Shown here: in pieces, positions 39,039 to 49,436 of the stretch | Position numbering within the stretch: position 1 is the first letter of the stretch | How the letters are laid out: each line of letters opens with the position of its first letter | NCBI GenBank assembly: GCA_958299035.1 | Contig: CATQJL010000112.1 | Location: 60,557,823-60,621,822 of the forward strand | DNA length: 64,000 nt | Reading direction: 5' to 3' | DNA from: Cylicocyclus nassatus | Taxonomy: Eukaryota; Nematoda; Chromadorea; Rhabditida; Strongylidae | The notes under the pieces: generated by a model | Databases searched by the model: none | Told to the model about the DNA's origin: nothing | Seen by the model: the letters and a program-made list of their open reading frames with translations, nothing else | Program-made: the position numbers and the translations under genes

Positions 39039-42000
39039 ATACCGCTCATAATTCGTCAAAAAAGTCAACGGAGTGCCTTGCAGTGCACCAGAGTGCGCTG
39101 CAGTGCGCCGGAGTGCGGCAGGTTTGCCGCACATCACTAGAGTCTGTCGGAGTCCGCGTCGCATCGCTACATCTCGCTTCAGAATGGACGAATTCTGAAT
39201 TACAAGACAACGTTCGATTCAGCTCGACGAGACGCATCATCTATCATATTTTATAGATAGAGATAAATTTTATGATTCTAGTATATAGAAGTACCACAAT
39301 CTACAGGGGTACGATAGGTATACGGTAGACAATAAGTTTTCGCTCAGTTTCGCAGATTTTTGTTTGGTCGGATTGTTCAGTGTGCTGATAACAATATTGC
39401 CATTGATTTTTCGCTGATAACACGTAGTAGATATGCTGTGGGAGTATGGTAGTGAGTCACCCTGATCGAGTTTGTTCTATAGTCACAGATTGTGCAAAAT
39501 TTCCGTAAACCTCGCGGAATTCCGGGAATTCTGCGAAAGTCCGCAATTTTGGACAAGTTGTTTACGAAATTCGCGATCTCTGAGGAATGCAGGGTCTTAT
39601 TGCAGGGATATGGTGTTGACTGTAACTGAGTCACGAAGTTCGTAAGTTCGTCTTCACTTTTCGTGTATCTGTCAGAAAACTTGCCTCTTGCTTTTATAGA
39701 TTAAAGTTACTAGGAACTATGCTATCGAATGGTGCATGTCTTAGGCATCGGGCATACCTTACGCGATTCCGATCGCTGCGCGATTGCCCCACCGGACATG
39801 TGTTCCTGCCCATCGTGCTTATGTAGTGAAGAGGTCGGTTCCCGCCGCATTCGTGTCAGTTTGTAGGCGCGACAAATCGCGTGCCATCGCGAGCAGTTTT
39901 TTGACGAGCATAGCTCTAGTGGCGATATCGCCACGACATCGCCGAAACTTAGAAAAATCGCGTCGCAGAGTCTGCACCAGCGACGGGCGAGAAGCCCCGT
40001 GCCACCTTCCTTTCTCCGATAAGATTTTGCATTCCTTTTTTTGAATCATGACTGCTGCATACGGAGACTAGCAGTATACCGTCTTCCGCTTCTACTCTTA
40101 CGTCTCTACGCGAACAGCGGATGTGGAACTTGCCATTATCTTTTTTTTCTCTGCTGATATCTTCTTTTTTCTAGTTAGTATTGAACCCTTCACTTGGTTT
40201 GCAGCCGCCGCTTGTCATGCAGCAGATACATCTCCTTCCTTTTAGCACATCATTCCTTATTCTAAATGTGTCGCATATTTAGTTTAGTTTAGTTTGTTTA
40301 GTTTTAGAGCAAAATATGTGCGTGAGAAACACAACAACGTAGAGCGAGATATGTGCTTGAAAAGGAGTGAGAGCTATTACATAAATTCAAAAACTTGATA
40401 ACTTTGCGTTTATCCGGGCGTGAGTGTGAGCTACAATTTCGAAAACGTATGCGGAAGAGCGGCATGCGACTGGTCCCGTAATGATTGGACGTCGAGGCAT
40501 CCCGATGCCCCAGCGATGGGAATCGCTGCGACAAAGTCGCCATAGGCATAACCGATGCTTTAGGCTTCAGTCTATAAACATCGCCGAGTTACAAGCTTAC
40601 GAAAACACGTCCTCATGAATTTCAACCAAAAGGCGAAGATCGCATACTTCCCCCGTGAGGTTGTATGACATTCTGATTGCAAATATTATCTTCACTAAAA
40701 AAATCCCACTGTATAGAATATGATAGTTGCGGGCACTCCAGGTGCTTAATTGAACATCAAAGCAGCTTCGTAGCTAGAGCTTAGATCTATCTAACTACCA
40801 AATTCAACACAGATCCACTAAGCGATGCCAGCAGATTTGATCAGTGTGTTATTCAACCACTAATGATGGAATTTCGACGAAGCGTGCAATCCTTACATTT
40901 TGTTCAAAAATCATGAGAACGTGTTTTCGTAGGCCCCTGACTCGGCGATTTTTATAGACTGGAGCCTGAGTCATGCACTATTCGATGGCACAGTTCCTAG
41001 TAATTTTAATCTATAAAAGCAAGCAGGCAAGTTTTCTGGCAGATACACGAGGACTGAAGACGAAGTTACAAACTTTCATGAGCCAGTTACAGTTACCTCA
41101 CCGTATCTCTGCAAAAACTGTATTCCTCAAAGACCACGATTTTTGTAAACAGCGTGTCCGAAAACCTCTATAAGCAAAGTTTAATTACAACGCCACAGAC
41201 GAGGCGAGCTTAGAGCGTAGTAAGACAGAAAAAAAGAAATAACCCGAACATCTCGGAAATTTTGCTCGTAGAAGGTATCCGACCTGCTGATTACGAAAAT
41301 CACTTCTGCTTAGCAAGATAGCTTTGTATCTTAGGGTTATGGTGAGTAAAATTTGGAACATGATTTTTCCAAAATTCACTAGCCCTTCTATCTCTTTTGG
41401 AAGGCAGTCTGCATATAGTTTTTAGGGCGCGATAACCTACAAGAACAGCACTATCGTATAGTACTTATTGGAATCTTGTGTTGTACACATACTGCGTTAC
41501 ATCCTTGCGAAAGAACTTCCACAGAATAATTTGCGAAAACTGGAAACGGAATATCGAGGGCATGCTGTATATCCGACGATTTGCCTTGACGAGCTGAACA
41601 CAATGCTGCTTCCGGGTTTAGGATGTATTCGTTCCGAAAGAAGTTATGGAGCTACGTATTCTGCGTGATTCCCGTGACTCCGCGGATTCTGGAATGCCGC
41701 GAAATTTCCGGAATATCGCGGAGTTTCGCTGAATTCCCGGAATTCCGCGAGGTTCACGGAAATTTTGCATATTCTGTGAGCGGTACTGCACATTGGGAGC
41801 TGATTTTAGAACAAATTCGATCAGAGTGACTCATTACCATACTCCCACAGCATATCTACTACGTGTCATCAGCGAAAAATCAATGGAAATATTGTTTTTA
41901 GTACACTGAACAATCCAAAATGCGAAATTGTGCGACTTATTGTCTACCGGAGATCTATCGTATCCCTGTAGATTGCGGTACTTCTGTATACTAGAATCAT

Positions 42001-42226
42001 AAAATCTATCTCTATCTATGAATTAGAAAGATGCGTCTTGTCGAGCTGAATTGAACGGTGTCCTCGGATTCAGCGTCCATTCTGAAGCGAGATATTGCGA
42101 TGCGACGCGCATTCTGACAGACTCTAGCGATGTGCGGCGAACTTTAGTGGAATGCGGCGCACTCTGCCGCACTCCGACGCACTGCAGCGCAGTTCTACGA
42201 CTTTTTTGACGAATTATGAGCGGTAT
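39039..42226. mobile_element. 3.2-kb element with very long inverted repeats
   Basis: The left terminus ATACCGCTCATAATTCGTC is repeated inverted at 42208-42226. The pairing continues inward through GTGCGCCGGAGTGCGGC-type blocks, the TATAGATAGAGATA region, TCCCACAGCATATCTACTAC (right arm; complement on the left at about 39423-39442) and the TTTATAGATTAAAGTTACTA block. Thus 39039-39555 pairs with about 41660-42226, and 39556-39745 with about 40975-41168. The right arm holds about 490 extra bases (41170-41660) and a nested element (40560-40970). No transposase was recognised; the frames present are short. It is best described as a foldback DNA transposon of unknown superfamily. Confidence 0.7.
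40560..40970. mobile_element. Nested inverted-repeat element inside the 3.2-kb element
   Basis: TTAGGCTTCAGTCTATAAAC at the left and its diverged complement GACTGGAGCCTGA at the right, followed inward by ACTCGGCGAT and CGTGTTTTCGTA blocks, form arms of about 50-60 bases. The matching spot in the left arm of the host element (39738-39750) lacks this sequence, so it is a later insertion. Confidence 0.65.
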
Positions 42227-43425
42227 CATATAGTTGTCCCAGGACTCGGCACCAGCGAAATTTTGAAACGAAGTCCCGTTTGATCTTGCAAAATTTCGTA
42301 CGAAGTCCCCTTTGACCTCTTTTGAAAACCCGTGATTATTTTTAGATTATGTAAAAGTATGTAGTAGGGTTTTCATGCATGTTGATTTCATGGAACAACT
42401 TTTTGCAGCTTTCTAAGCTTTCTAAGTGGTTGAATCACTTCTTGAGAAGCAGAAAAAGCCAATTTTTTGACTGCGGAGCAAACCGAGTAATTTTCAGATG
42501 GCTATAAAACGCTGAAAAGAAAACATTATAAAATTGTTTCCTCTGTATGTAAACTTCAAAGTGTATGTACATTTTATGTAAATACGAAATCTTATGTGAT
42601 CAAAGTGTCGGTGCCAGCTCAGCTGGCATCCAGCCGGCATGGTGCCAGCTAATGCAGAAAAAAGTTCAGCACATCTTTCGTTCACATAAGTTTTTACAGA
42701 TTTTTGGGCCATAGTTTGGCCCCCCCCCCCCCCAACGCCATGCACACACCAAATTTGGTGTCATATTATTGCGTTTTGGCTGAAAACAGCGCTGTTGCTT
42801 GTTTGATGAACAGCATGCCGGCGGCATTCTTGCTGCTCTTTTCCGCTCCGGACCCCGGAAAAACAATATCCCCTTTGCTTTCTGCCCAAAACGATGTCCA
42901 GCTTGACCCGGTGCCAATTGTGCCAAGCCCTGAGTGGTACTCACCCCACTAATCGCTCAGTGGGCGAATTCGAGAACTGACTAGAAGAGGCTGGCCGCGC
43001 AGAGCGCGGCATCTGAACACTCTGTTCAGTTTGCTCACGTTTCTTTATCGTTAACCACCATCGTTGTTTGTTACTCTTTTTTATATGTAAGTTTACTATC
43101 AAAATCGACTAATTTGTTGCCAACAGTTTCATACTGTTGCTCGTTACTTCACGTCTGCATGAAGAGCTTGAAGAAGCGATAGAAATGGGAAGCTTTTGCC
43201 GTAAAAATTTTTTCTCGTATGTAACACGTGCAGAAGCTTTGCTTTGATGATTAATGGCGCAAAATTCTGGTGCCATCAGCATCGTTTCTAGAATGCTAGA
43301 AACAAAAACCGAGCAAACGGAATAGTGGACTGAAAACGACTATACTGTCAATCCAAGTAAAAGCTAGATTTATCGTATGGCACCAAAAAATCCGCAGAGG
43401 TTGTTTAATCAAAAAAGATATAGAA
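42227..43425. other. Non-coding stretch with poly-C tract
   Basis: A run of C lies at about 42720-42733, next to a partly palindromic GTGCCAGCT-rich patch (42610-42650). Overlapping frames on both strands (42666-42952) have no domain. Confidence 0.35.
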
Positions 43426-43754
43426 TTAGCCCATTGACGACGATATGAACCATTGGTGGCCCACGCACTTTTTGCCGCCAGGGACGATGTGAACGATGTG
43501 GACCAGCGGTGGGCCACACTCCTCTAAAAATCATCATTAAGTTCAGTATCTTTCCACAGGTTCAGTAATTTTCCGAATTTTTTGCACTCTTGGAACCTGT
43601 AGACTTCGTCGTCCAAAAAGGTGACGTACTTGTTTACAAAACAACTTTACCCTCGTAAATAATCACAAAACATTCCCACGCTGAAAGTGTTGCGCAAAGT
43701 CGCGTCGTCGCGCAGCCGGCCGTGCAAAATTAGTCGTCGTCGTCAATGGTTTAA
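43426..43754. mobile_element. TTAA-flanked piggyBac-like MITE (copy 2)
   Basis: The left end TTAGCCCATTGACGACGA and right end TCGTCGTCAATGGTTTAA are inverted copies. The right TTAA is intact and the left reads TTAG. The internal order CTTGGAACCTGTAGACTTCG, AATAATCACAAAAC, GAAAGTGTTG, GCAAAATTAG is shared with 10637-10918. It is non-autonomous. Confidence 0.65.
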
Positions 43755-44127
43755 GAGTCAAAAGTCCGATACACAGTTTTGGGACACCCTGTATGACGAA
43801 ATATAGTAAATGGAGAGAGGATAATGAGCTGTAGAGCGGTACCTGATTTGCTTACCTTTTGTTTATGAGTTTGAGATAGACGGGATGCAAAGTTTGGCTA
43901 CTTCAGAAAACATGTGGAAAAATTAAAAGCGGTAGAGAGATGTGGGAAAAACATCGGAGGCATTACTTAAAGAACATGGCTATTGGAGAGCAAAAAAATC
44001 CGGCACCTTATTTGAAACAGCTATGTCGAATATTTAATCACAACCTAGACGGTTTGACACGATGAAGTATATTCCATATGGTGGGCTCCATGGGACCTTA
44101 AACAAGCGAAATGACCAGATATAGCAA
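43755..44127. other. Gap with a GGGACACCCTGTA end
   Basis: CAGTTTTGGGACACCCTGTA near 43778-43795 is another end of the dispersed family. Nothing else was recognised. Confidence 0.4.
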
Positions 44128-44275
44128 TCAAAGGTATGATATAGGCAGTCTTAACTGCAAGTCGGCTGCGTCGGCAGCTCGGGTCTCGCGCGGCTGCCTC
44201 TCCTGGACCCTGCGCCGTCTGCGATGCAGCGCCGGAGCATTTTGCCAAACCTCGGTCGTCGGCGCTAACGCAAAA
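44128..44275 (+). pseudogene. Possible retrotransposon endonuclease N-terminal relic
   Basis: The + frame reads GSLNCKSAASAARVSRGCLS and then LRRLRCSAGAFCQTS. The spacing resembles the start of a LINE-type endonuclease in nematodes (LNCR-x-LS..., then L-x-x-LRVPFAALQET), with the catalytic QE region already mutated. The match is short and imperfect, so this is only a tentative assignment. No RT follows. Confidence 0.3.
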
Positions 44276-44464
44276 TTAAAAATTTTCCCGCCATTTTCGT
44301 CTCTTTCTAGGTTAACCTCAGCAAGCCTGGTTATAAGTGTGTAGTTGGAACCTCAGACGTTGTGCACAGGCAATCCGTCGGCACCTGCGCTTTAATGAAG
44401 AGTTCTAAGGGCCGCATGCATTAATTTCCCCGCCGGTGAGGGGACCGCAGCCTAACGGAAACCT

Positions 44465-45437
44465 TCATGTCCTAGCTCCGAACTTCTGGATTTTATGCTG
44501 TCTACCAGTGGCGATCCGATGGAGGGGGGAGGCGCCCCTCCCCCCAAGAGTGGGTCGCAAAATTTCTGATATTTAATTACATGGGGTATTGAAATGTGCA
44601 GATGACTTGTTTGTTCTTGTAACTAATCAAAATAACTTTTTATTTCTAAAAAATTCAAATTAGCGTTATAATGTTTTTTCAGAGGCGTGGCTGCCGCCAC
44701 GCTCCCTTTTCTAGCTTTTAGGGGTTATGGACCCACAAAATTTTTCAGAACCGCCTCAAAAATTTTTGAGTGCGTGGCTGACGCTACGCACCTTCATCCC
44801 ATGAAAAAATTCTGCCCCCCACCCCGGACGGAAATCCTTCGACTGTACTGCTGTCTACTTCTCTGTACCATCCTTCACCATGGACATACTGAACACGAGC
44901 GAAAAGCTGTACAAGCCGCATTTCCCAGCTTTTTGTATGATCCGCTGATGATCCACAGCGGCCAACCATCTTTTTTTCAAAATAATTTTTCTCTCTTTGA
45001 AGCTAACAGAAAGCTTCCAATGTTAGACATATTATCTAACTCAACAGTGCTAAGCATGTCGCGGATAAGAACAAATGATGTATTGGAGTCATGATTGCGA
45101 TGAACCACAAGTCGAATGTTGGGGGTTTATCGAAAATTTCAATGTTTCAAAAACTTATTTGTTCTCATCAGCAATATGTTTGGCACTATTGGGTTAGATA
45201 ATCAGTACAATTTTGGAAGGTTTTCGTCAACTTTGAAGGAAGAAGAATGACTATGTACAAAAGACGTCTGGCCGCGGGGGATCATCAGGGGATCATACAA
45301 AAAGCTGAAAAATGCGGCTTGTACAGTTTTTCGCTCCTGTTCAATATGTTCATGGTGAAGGAAATACTTACTGATAGGTAAACAGCGTGAAATCCAGACA
45401 TCTGGAGCTTCAGAATATAAAACTTTATTTTGAATTC
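44465..45437. mobile_element. Foldback element, copy 1, interrupted by a hAT MITE
   Basis: The right arm (about 45105-45437) runs through AACATTGAAATTTTCGATAAA-like sequence, GGGGATCATACAAAAAGCTG, TTTTTCGCTCCTGTTCAATA and ATCCAGACATCTGGAGC. The left arm (about 44465-45080) is its diverged reverse complement, split at 44506-44850 by the hAT-type MITE. A second copy of the family lies at 61060-61541. The family end is defined by both copies diverging just after TATAAAACTTTATTTTGAA (45437 and 61541). No coding capacity is apparent. Confidence 0.65.
44506..44850. mobile_element. hAT-type MITE nested in foldback element
   Basis: It begins CAGTGGCGATCCGATGG and ends CTTCGACTGTACTG, and is flanked by perfect 8-bp duplications CTGTCTAC (44498-44505 and 44851-44858). 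Its internal order (poly-C patch, ACATGGG, AAATTTTTCAGA, GTGCGTGGCTGACGCTACGC, second poly-C) parallels the copy at 19326-19623. Removing it rejoins the interrupted foldback arm exactly, which confirms its limits. Confidence 0.8.
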
Positions 45438-46319
45438 TACAAGTGCGAGTATTAGTGTATTAGTGACAATTCGAGTAAATGAGACACACATATGGCTCAT
45501 ATTTCACCGCACTATGAGCAAAACAAGAGCTACGAATCTAAAAAACTATTAGCTAGTTGTATAAAACAGCTGTAGCGGCAACTCCCACTATGATCCTTCA
45601 TCACAAAGATACCAGGAGACTTTCTGAAAGCCAAGAGCGTAAAAAAAGAAACGAAATGAAAAGGTTCAAAAACTGTATGTTTGTAGCATTATCGAGGCTT
45701 GGCCCGGACAGACGCGACGCATGGTCCAAGCGAGGCGACCGCTTGACCCAATATACACACAGTTTTTTGTTCCCGTTGCTAAGAGCGCGGAGAAGAAGCA
45801 ACATGCTTAGTTACCCTAATTTCATGCGTACAAGAGCACCTTTTTCGAATTTTCAAGCGTGCCGATCAGCCGCCTCGTTGTGTTTCGGGAAACGAGACTT
45901 ATGCCGCACGATATTCCCAAGCAATATGCAGCACTGTAAGTGCTTTTTGGGTCGCGAAGTCCTCTGCCGTGTCTGTGCTTTTTCGAGTTTAAAAAAATCC
46001 TTAGCGCTCTATACGCGTGAAAATAGGATAGTTAAATTTGTTGTTTGCAAAAAAATTGCTGAAATGGTATTGGCTATTCGTAACACAATGCTCCCGTAGC
46101 TCCGTACACCTTCCTCCTCGGCGGCCTGCTCACTTTGACCTGTACACGAGTTCACGGCTCCCTAGTCCAGTTCAAATAGTCTCAAATCTTTTCTAAGCAT
46201 TTATTTTACTCACGCCACCTTTTTTCAAGCCGCTGTAAACGCATTCGAAAGAAGAATAACATCTTGCAAAGAAGTATACACAAATTATGAAAGGCAGATT
46301 TGAGAAGCGTTCAAGACTT
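45438..46319. other. Non-coding stretch with one longer open frame
   Basis: A 180-codon frame (45557-46099, +) is the only notable feature. Its product is basic, has no recognised domain or signal peptide, and lacks exon signals, so I do not call it a gene. Confidence 0.3.
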
Positions 46320-46409
46320 CTCAGACAGCGGATCGGACCCCTCCGCCGGAGAAGTGGCAGGGTCGCGGCGTATCCCCAGCGGTGGGTCTCCCATTTGTCC
46401 GGCGGAGCC

Positions 46410-46595
46410 CTCCCATTTTCTGCTCCGGATACCTCCCATTTCTGCTCCGGTTACCTCCCATTTTCTGCTCCGGAGACCTCCCATTTTCTGCTCCGGATAC
46501 CTCCCATTTTCTGCTCCGGATACCCCCCATTTTCTGCTCCGGATACCTCCCATTTTCTGCTCCGGAGCCCCCCGATTTTGTGCGCCGGAGCCCCC
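46410..46595 (+). repeat. Minisatellite, 23-bp unit, about 8 copies
   Basis: Repeats of CCCATTTTCTGCTCCGGATA plus three bases. Variant copies read GGTTA, GGAGA or GGAGC at the end of the unit, and the last unit is degenerate. Open frames across it on both strands are repeat artefacts. Confidence 0.85.
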
Positions 46596-46624
46596 CGATC
46601 GCGGCATACTGTAATTAGCCCTAA

Positions 46625-46989
46625 TTAAAGGCAGCTTTCAGGCAGATCTGGACCTATGGGGCTTTCACATGGAAAGTATTTTTGGGGCCCTAACTAAGGC
46701 ACTGCCGAAGCAGCAGTTCAGGTAGTGCTCTAATGGCGAAGATATTCCCCTCGAAACAGACCCCCCGCGAACGTATTCGCATGGATTCATGGCAGTTTCG
46801 CGCCAGGATCCACGCTTTGCGCCATGAATCCATGCGAAACACGGTCGCGGGGTCCGGTTTCGAGCAGAATATCTCAGGCGTTAGAGCACTACTTGAGCTG
46901 CCGGTTGGGTAATGGCTTAGATAGGGCCCCAAAAGTACTTTCCATGTAAAATACCCATAGGTCCAGACTTGCCTGGACGCTGCCTTTAA
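46625..46989. mobile_element. TTAAAGGCAGC inverted-repeat element
   Basis: TTAAAGGCAGCTTTCAGGCA at the left is matched by TGCCTGGACGCTGCCTTTAA at the right. Inner blocks also pair (ACCTATGGG, CATGGAAAGTA, GGGGCCCTA, GTAGTGCTCTAA, GCGAA/CCATG blocks), so almost all of the 365 bp is an inverted repeat. The TTAA at both ends could be target site and terminus combined. It is non-coding. Confidence 0.7.
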
Positions 46990-47762
46990 GCTCCAAACCC
47001 CAATTTTGTCTCTAAACCCCACCCAAATAAGCCGAATAGGACCCCCCCCCCGGGTAGGAGTTTAGAGCGACCCCCACCCCGTACTCTACCCCCTCCCTCT
47101 CACCCCTAGCGTTTGTGGATAGAAGATAGAAGAAAGAACGAAGAGATAAGACATTTATTTCAAATTTTTCAAAGTACTGGCAAACAGCACAATGTAGCCA
47201 CGAACGAGCAGCAGACTGGTTGAAAGCTTTCTCAGCAAAGAAGTTGACAGACTCATTCGCCCATAATAAGGCTTAAAATTACATTTAGAATACAAGCGAG
47301 ACGAATACTATGCAACAATTGATGAAAATAAGCTATTTGAATGCCAGCCAAATTGTCCATATAAGAACTATGAGCGGCGACACCAGCAACCAACAAGTTC
47401 ATCACATTATAGATAGATACAGTTAAAAAAGCTCGCCCCATCAAGAGAGGCAGCATTACAGTGGCAAAAAAAAAGAAAAAAAAATCAAACTAACATATAT
47501 TGTTTTTCCAAGAAGCTCGCAGAATAGATGGGGACAGCTGCGACGGAGGCAACGGCGTGTGTAAGGAGATGAACTCGTCGGAAGACGATGAGCCTCCTGT
47601 AAGGCTATGATGAAAACGCTACCTAACAAAATTTTTGGGATTAGAACTGGCTACTGATATTGTGTAATGACTCTTCACTAATAAATAACTGAAAATCTAC
47701 CAGTAAAATCGTCATCGGTTCTACGTCGCCTTTTCCTATAGGAGGTTGAATGTCTTGTATGT
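46990..47762. other. Non-coding stretch 3' of the KDM4-like pseudogene
   Basis: A C-rich patch (47040-47110) is followed by A/T-rich DNA. A minus-strand frame at 47253-47456 has hydrophobic segments but no recognised family. No polyadenylation signal is obvious. Confidence 0.35.
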
Positions 47763-48813
47763 CTAATGGTACCATATTCGTCTTTTCTCCTTTTTCCTAG
47801 ATATATCATGCCATCGAAAGAAATGTGCTACACAACTCTGCTTCCACATACTGCACTGAGCGCTATCGAAGCATGGGGTTGCCTTAGGCATATACCAATA
47901 AGAGTACCATTCAAAATCATCTCGACGATATTTCTGCATGTAGGGCTAGAAACAGCGCATAAGAAAAAGATTTGTACAACGTGAAAATCGGATGCGCACC
48001 GTCATATCAATTTCTACGGTGTCTGAACGGCATTTACACAGAACAGCATTCTTTCCGAAATCTATCCAACGATCTGTAGCGAAATTCGTGCTTTCCGCGA
48101 TAGTGTAACCCAAATTAAAACCCATATGATAACCTTAAAAATACAGTATGTTACTAAATGAATGGCTGTGGAAATAAGCGCTTACATGAGGGAATGTTAT
48201 GATGAACTCATTAGGATGCTGCATCATCGTCCCATATGGAATCCTGTGCATATCCAAGAGAGCCGGAAGCACAGAGAAACTCTTGTGTCTCATGAAAGCC
48301 TAAGCACATAGTACCAAAGTGAAATCACCAGGTAGCTGGTTATAATACCCACTTTACAGTGGTGATCGTATGTAGGAAACTGCTGCCGCATGAGCCTTTC
48401 GAAGCGAGTTGCAGCTTCCGGAGGTACGGCAAACCAGTACTAGAATTCCAATGCCGCGCAGATGTATGCTAATAGGGAAAAATGACCAACTTTTGGAGCT
48501 CCATAATGAAGATAATTAATGGAGTAAAGCTCCATATCCTCCACATGTCATGCAAAAGATGCTCCATACATACCGAAGTAAAGATAGACAGTGGTAACTC
48601 CCCTAATCTCCTGAAAAAAAAAACTATAGTATTTATCAGAAAAAAAGATTTTTGATCACAAAACAAACTTTTCCTCCGTTGAGCTCTTTGGTTTCATCCA
48701 AAATGGTCCCAAGCCTCTTCATTATGAATTCTGGTACGTTCTCATCATAGAATGATCCCTCCGTGTCAGCACCATAGATGGGATGAGAGTTGACCATGGT
48801 TTTGAAGTAATAG
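47763..48813 (-). pseudogene. KDM4/JMJD2-type JmjC histone demethylase fragment, disabled
   Basis: Six minus-strand exons (48813-48669, 48610-48491, 48439-48353, 48299-48186, 48133-48000, 47945-47763) with GT...AG introns of about 50 bases encode a JmjC catalytic core. Exon 1 gives HPIYGADTEGSFYDENVPEF; exon 2 GVTTVYLYFGMYGASFA, a stop, HVEDMELYSINYLHYGAPK; exon 3 YWFAVPPEAATRFERLM; exon 4 AFMRHKSF and EFIITFPH; exon 5 [20 protein letters not shown] and LCKCRSD; exon 6 PYMQKYRRDDFEWYSYW. KDM4 enzymes demethylate histone H3 lysines using Fe(II) and 2-oxoglutarate. The metal His/Glu/His, 2OG Asn/Lys and zinc Cys/His positions are all kept. Two lesions are visible: TGA at 48550-48548 where KDM4 has Trp, and a one-base frame mismatch between exons 4 and 5. 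No JmjN domain was found upstream. Confidence 0.85.
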
Positions 48814-48896
48814 CTGTAACATATTACTTTGAGCAAAACAAAAAGAACCTGCCAGTGACGCGATTTGGATGATGATAACTCAGGTGGTGTCATATG

Positions 48897-49047
48897 GGCC
48901 GTCCGCGCTGCGCGCGGAGAGCAACGCTGTTGCGTCCGTCGAAGATAGAAGAAGCGCAGAGAAAAACAGGCGGCGAGAGTACACGGGGAAAGAGGAGTGA
49001 CGCGCAATACACACCTCGCGCACTCTCCGCGCCCTGCGCGGACGGCC
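48897..49047. mobile_element. 151-bp MITE upstream of the pseudogene
   Basis: GGCCGTCCGCGCTGCGCGCG at the left pairs with the complement of the right end CGCCCTGCGCGGACGGCC; the arms are about 25 bases. It is flanked by TAT on both sides. A 15-base direct repeat, CCAGTGACGCGATTT, lies outside it at 48852-48866 and 49052-49066. It sits where upstream exons of the KDM4-like gene would be expected. Confidence 0.65.
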
Positions 49048-49205
49048 TATACCAGTGACGCGATTTCACCTACGCGATTTGCGCAGCCGCCGCAAACGGG
49101 CTAGAGTGTATACACAATTCATGACAGGATGCTACCCTGAGACGATGACGAAAATTTTAGAGTTCGAAAGTAATAGGAACTTTCTAATAGAAATGAAATG
49201 CACAA

Positions 49206-49436
49206 TTAAGATGCTGCCTCTTCTGCAGATTGCGCTTCGGAGTGCTCATTACTCTGACTGAGTTTTTTCTGTTCATTAACGATCGTCTGGACAACTTCAT
49301 TGAAAGAAGTTGGAGAATCAGCATAGACGTGATGTCCTGCACCGCGAATAATCTGAAACCAAGCATGACATGCAGGTAGTATGACGTTTAAACCTACCTG
49401 TACGTCTACATATCGAAGTTGAAACACAAAAAACAA
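49206..49436 (-). CDS. ABHD4/ABHD5-type alpha/beta hydrolase, last two exons
   Basis: On the minus strand, an exon ending LRYVDVQ (to 49398) and a 45-base intron (GTAGGT...TTTCAG) lead to the last exon, 49352-49206. This reads IIRGAGHHVYADSPTSFNEV, continues QTIVNEQKKL and a Glu/Ser/Ala-rich tail, and then stops. GAGHHVYAD is the strongly conserved catalytic-histidine box of ABHD4/ABHD5 (CGI-58) hydrolases, which act in N-acyl phospholipid metabolism or activate lipolysis on lipid droplets. The lid, nucleophile elbow and the expected strand before this box were not found upstream. The start of the 49398 exon is uncertain because no strong acceptor is seen. A candidate exon at about 49604-49657 (RLPHDIRHEMEASTNVAK) has good splice sites but no clear homology. 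This may be the end of a live gene or another captured fragment. Confidence 0.6.
   Translation of the reverse strand: MFFVFQLRYVDVQVGLNVILPACHAWFQIIRGAGHHVYADSPTSFNEVVQTIVNEQKKLSQSNEHSEAQSAEEAAS

Noticed and set aside
45557..46099. 180-codon + frame as a gene
   Set aside because: No recognisable domain, signal peptide or splice signals; basic, low-conservation appearance; likely chance.
46410..46595. CRISPR-like repeat array
   Set aside because: Units are contiguous without unique spacers, and the genome is clearly that of an animal.
46287..46628. Pro/Ser-rich open frames on both strands
   Set aside because: They are produced by the 23-bp minisatellite, whose unit is open in several frames; no domain or start signal.
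48548..48550. TGA as a selenocysteine codon in the demethylase
   Set aside because: KDM4 proteins have Trp here, one base away; no reason to expect selenocysteine, and a second frame lesion supports decay.
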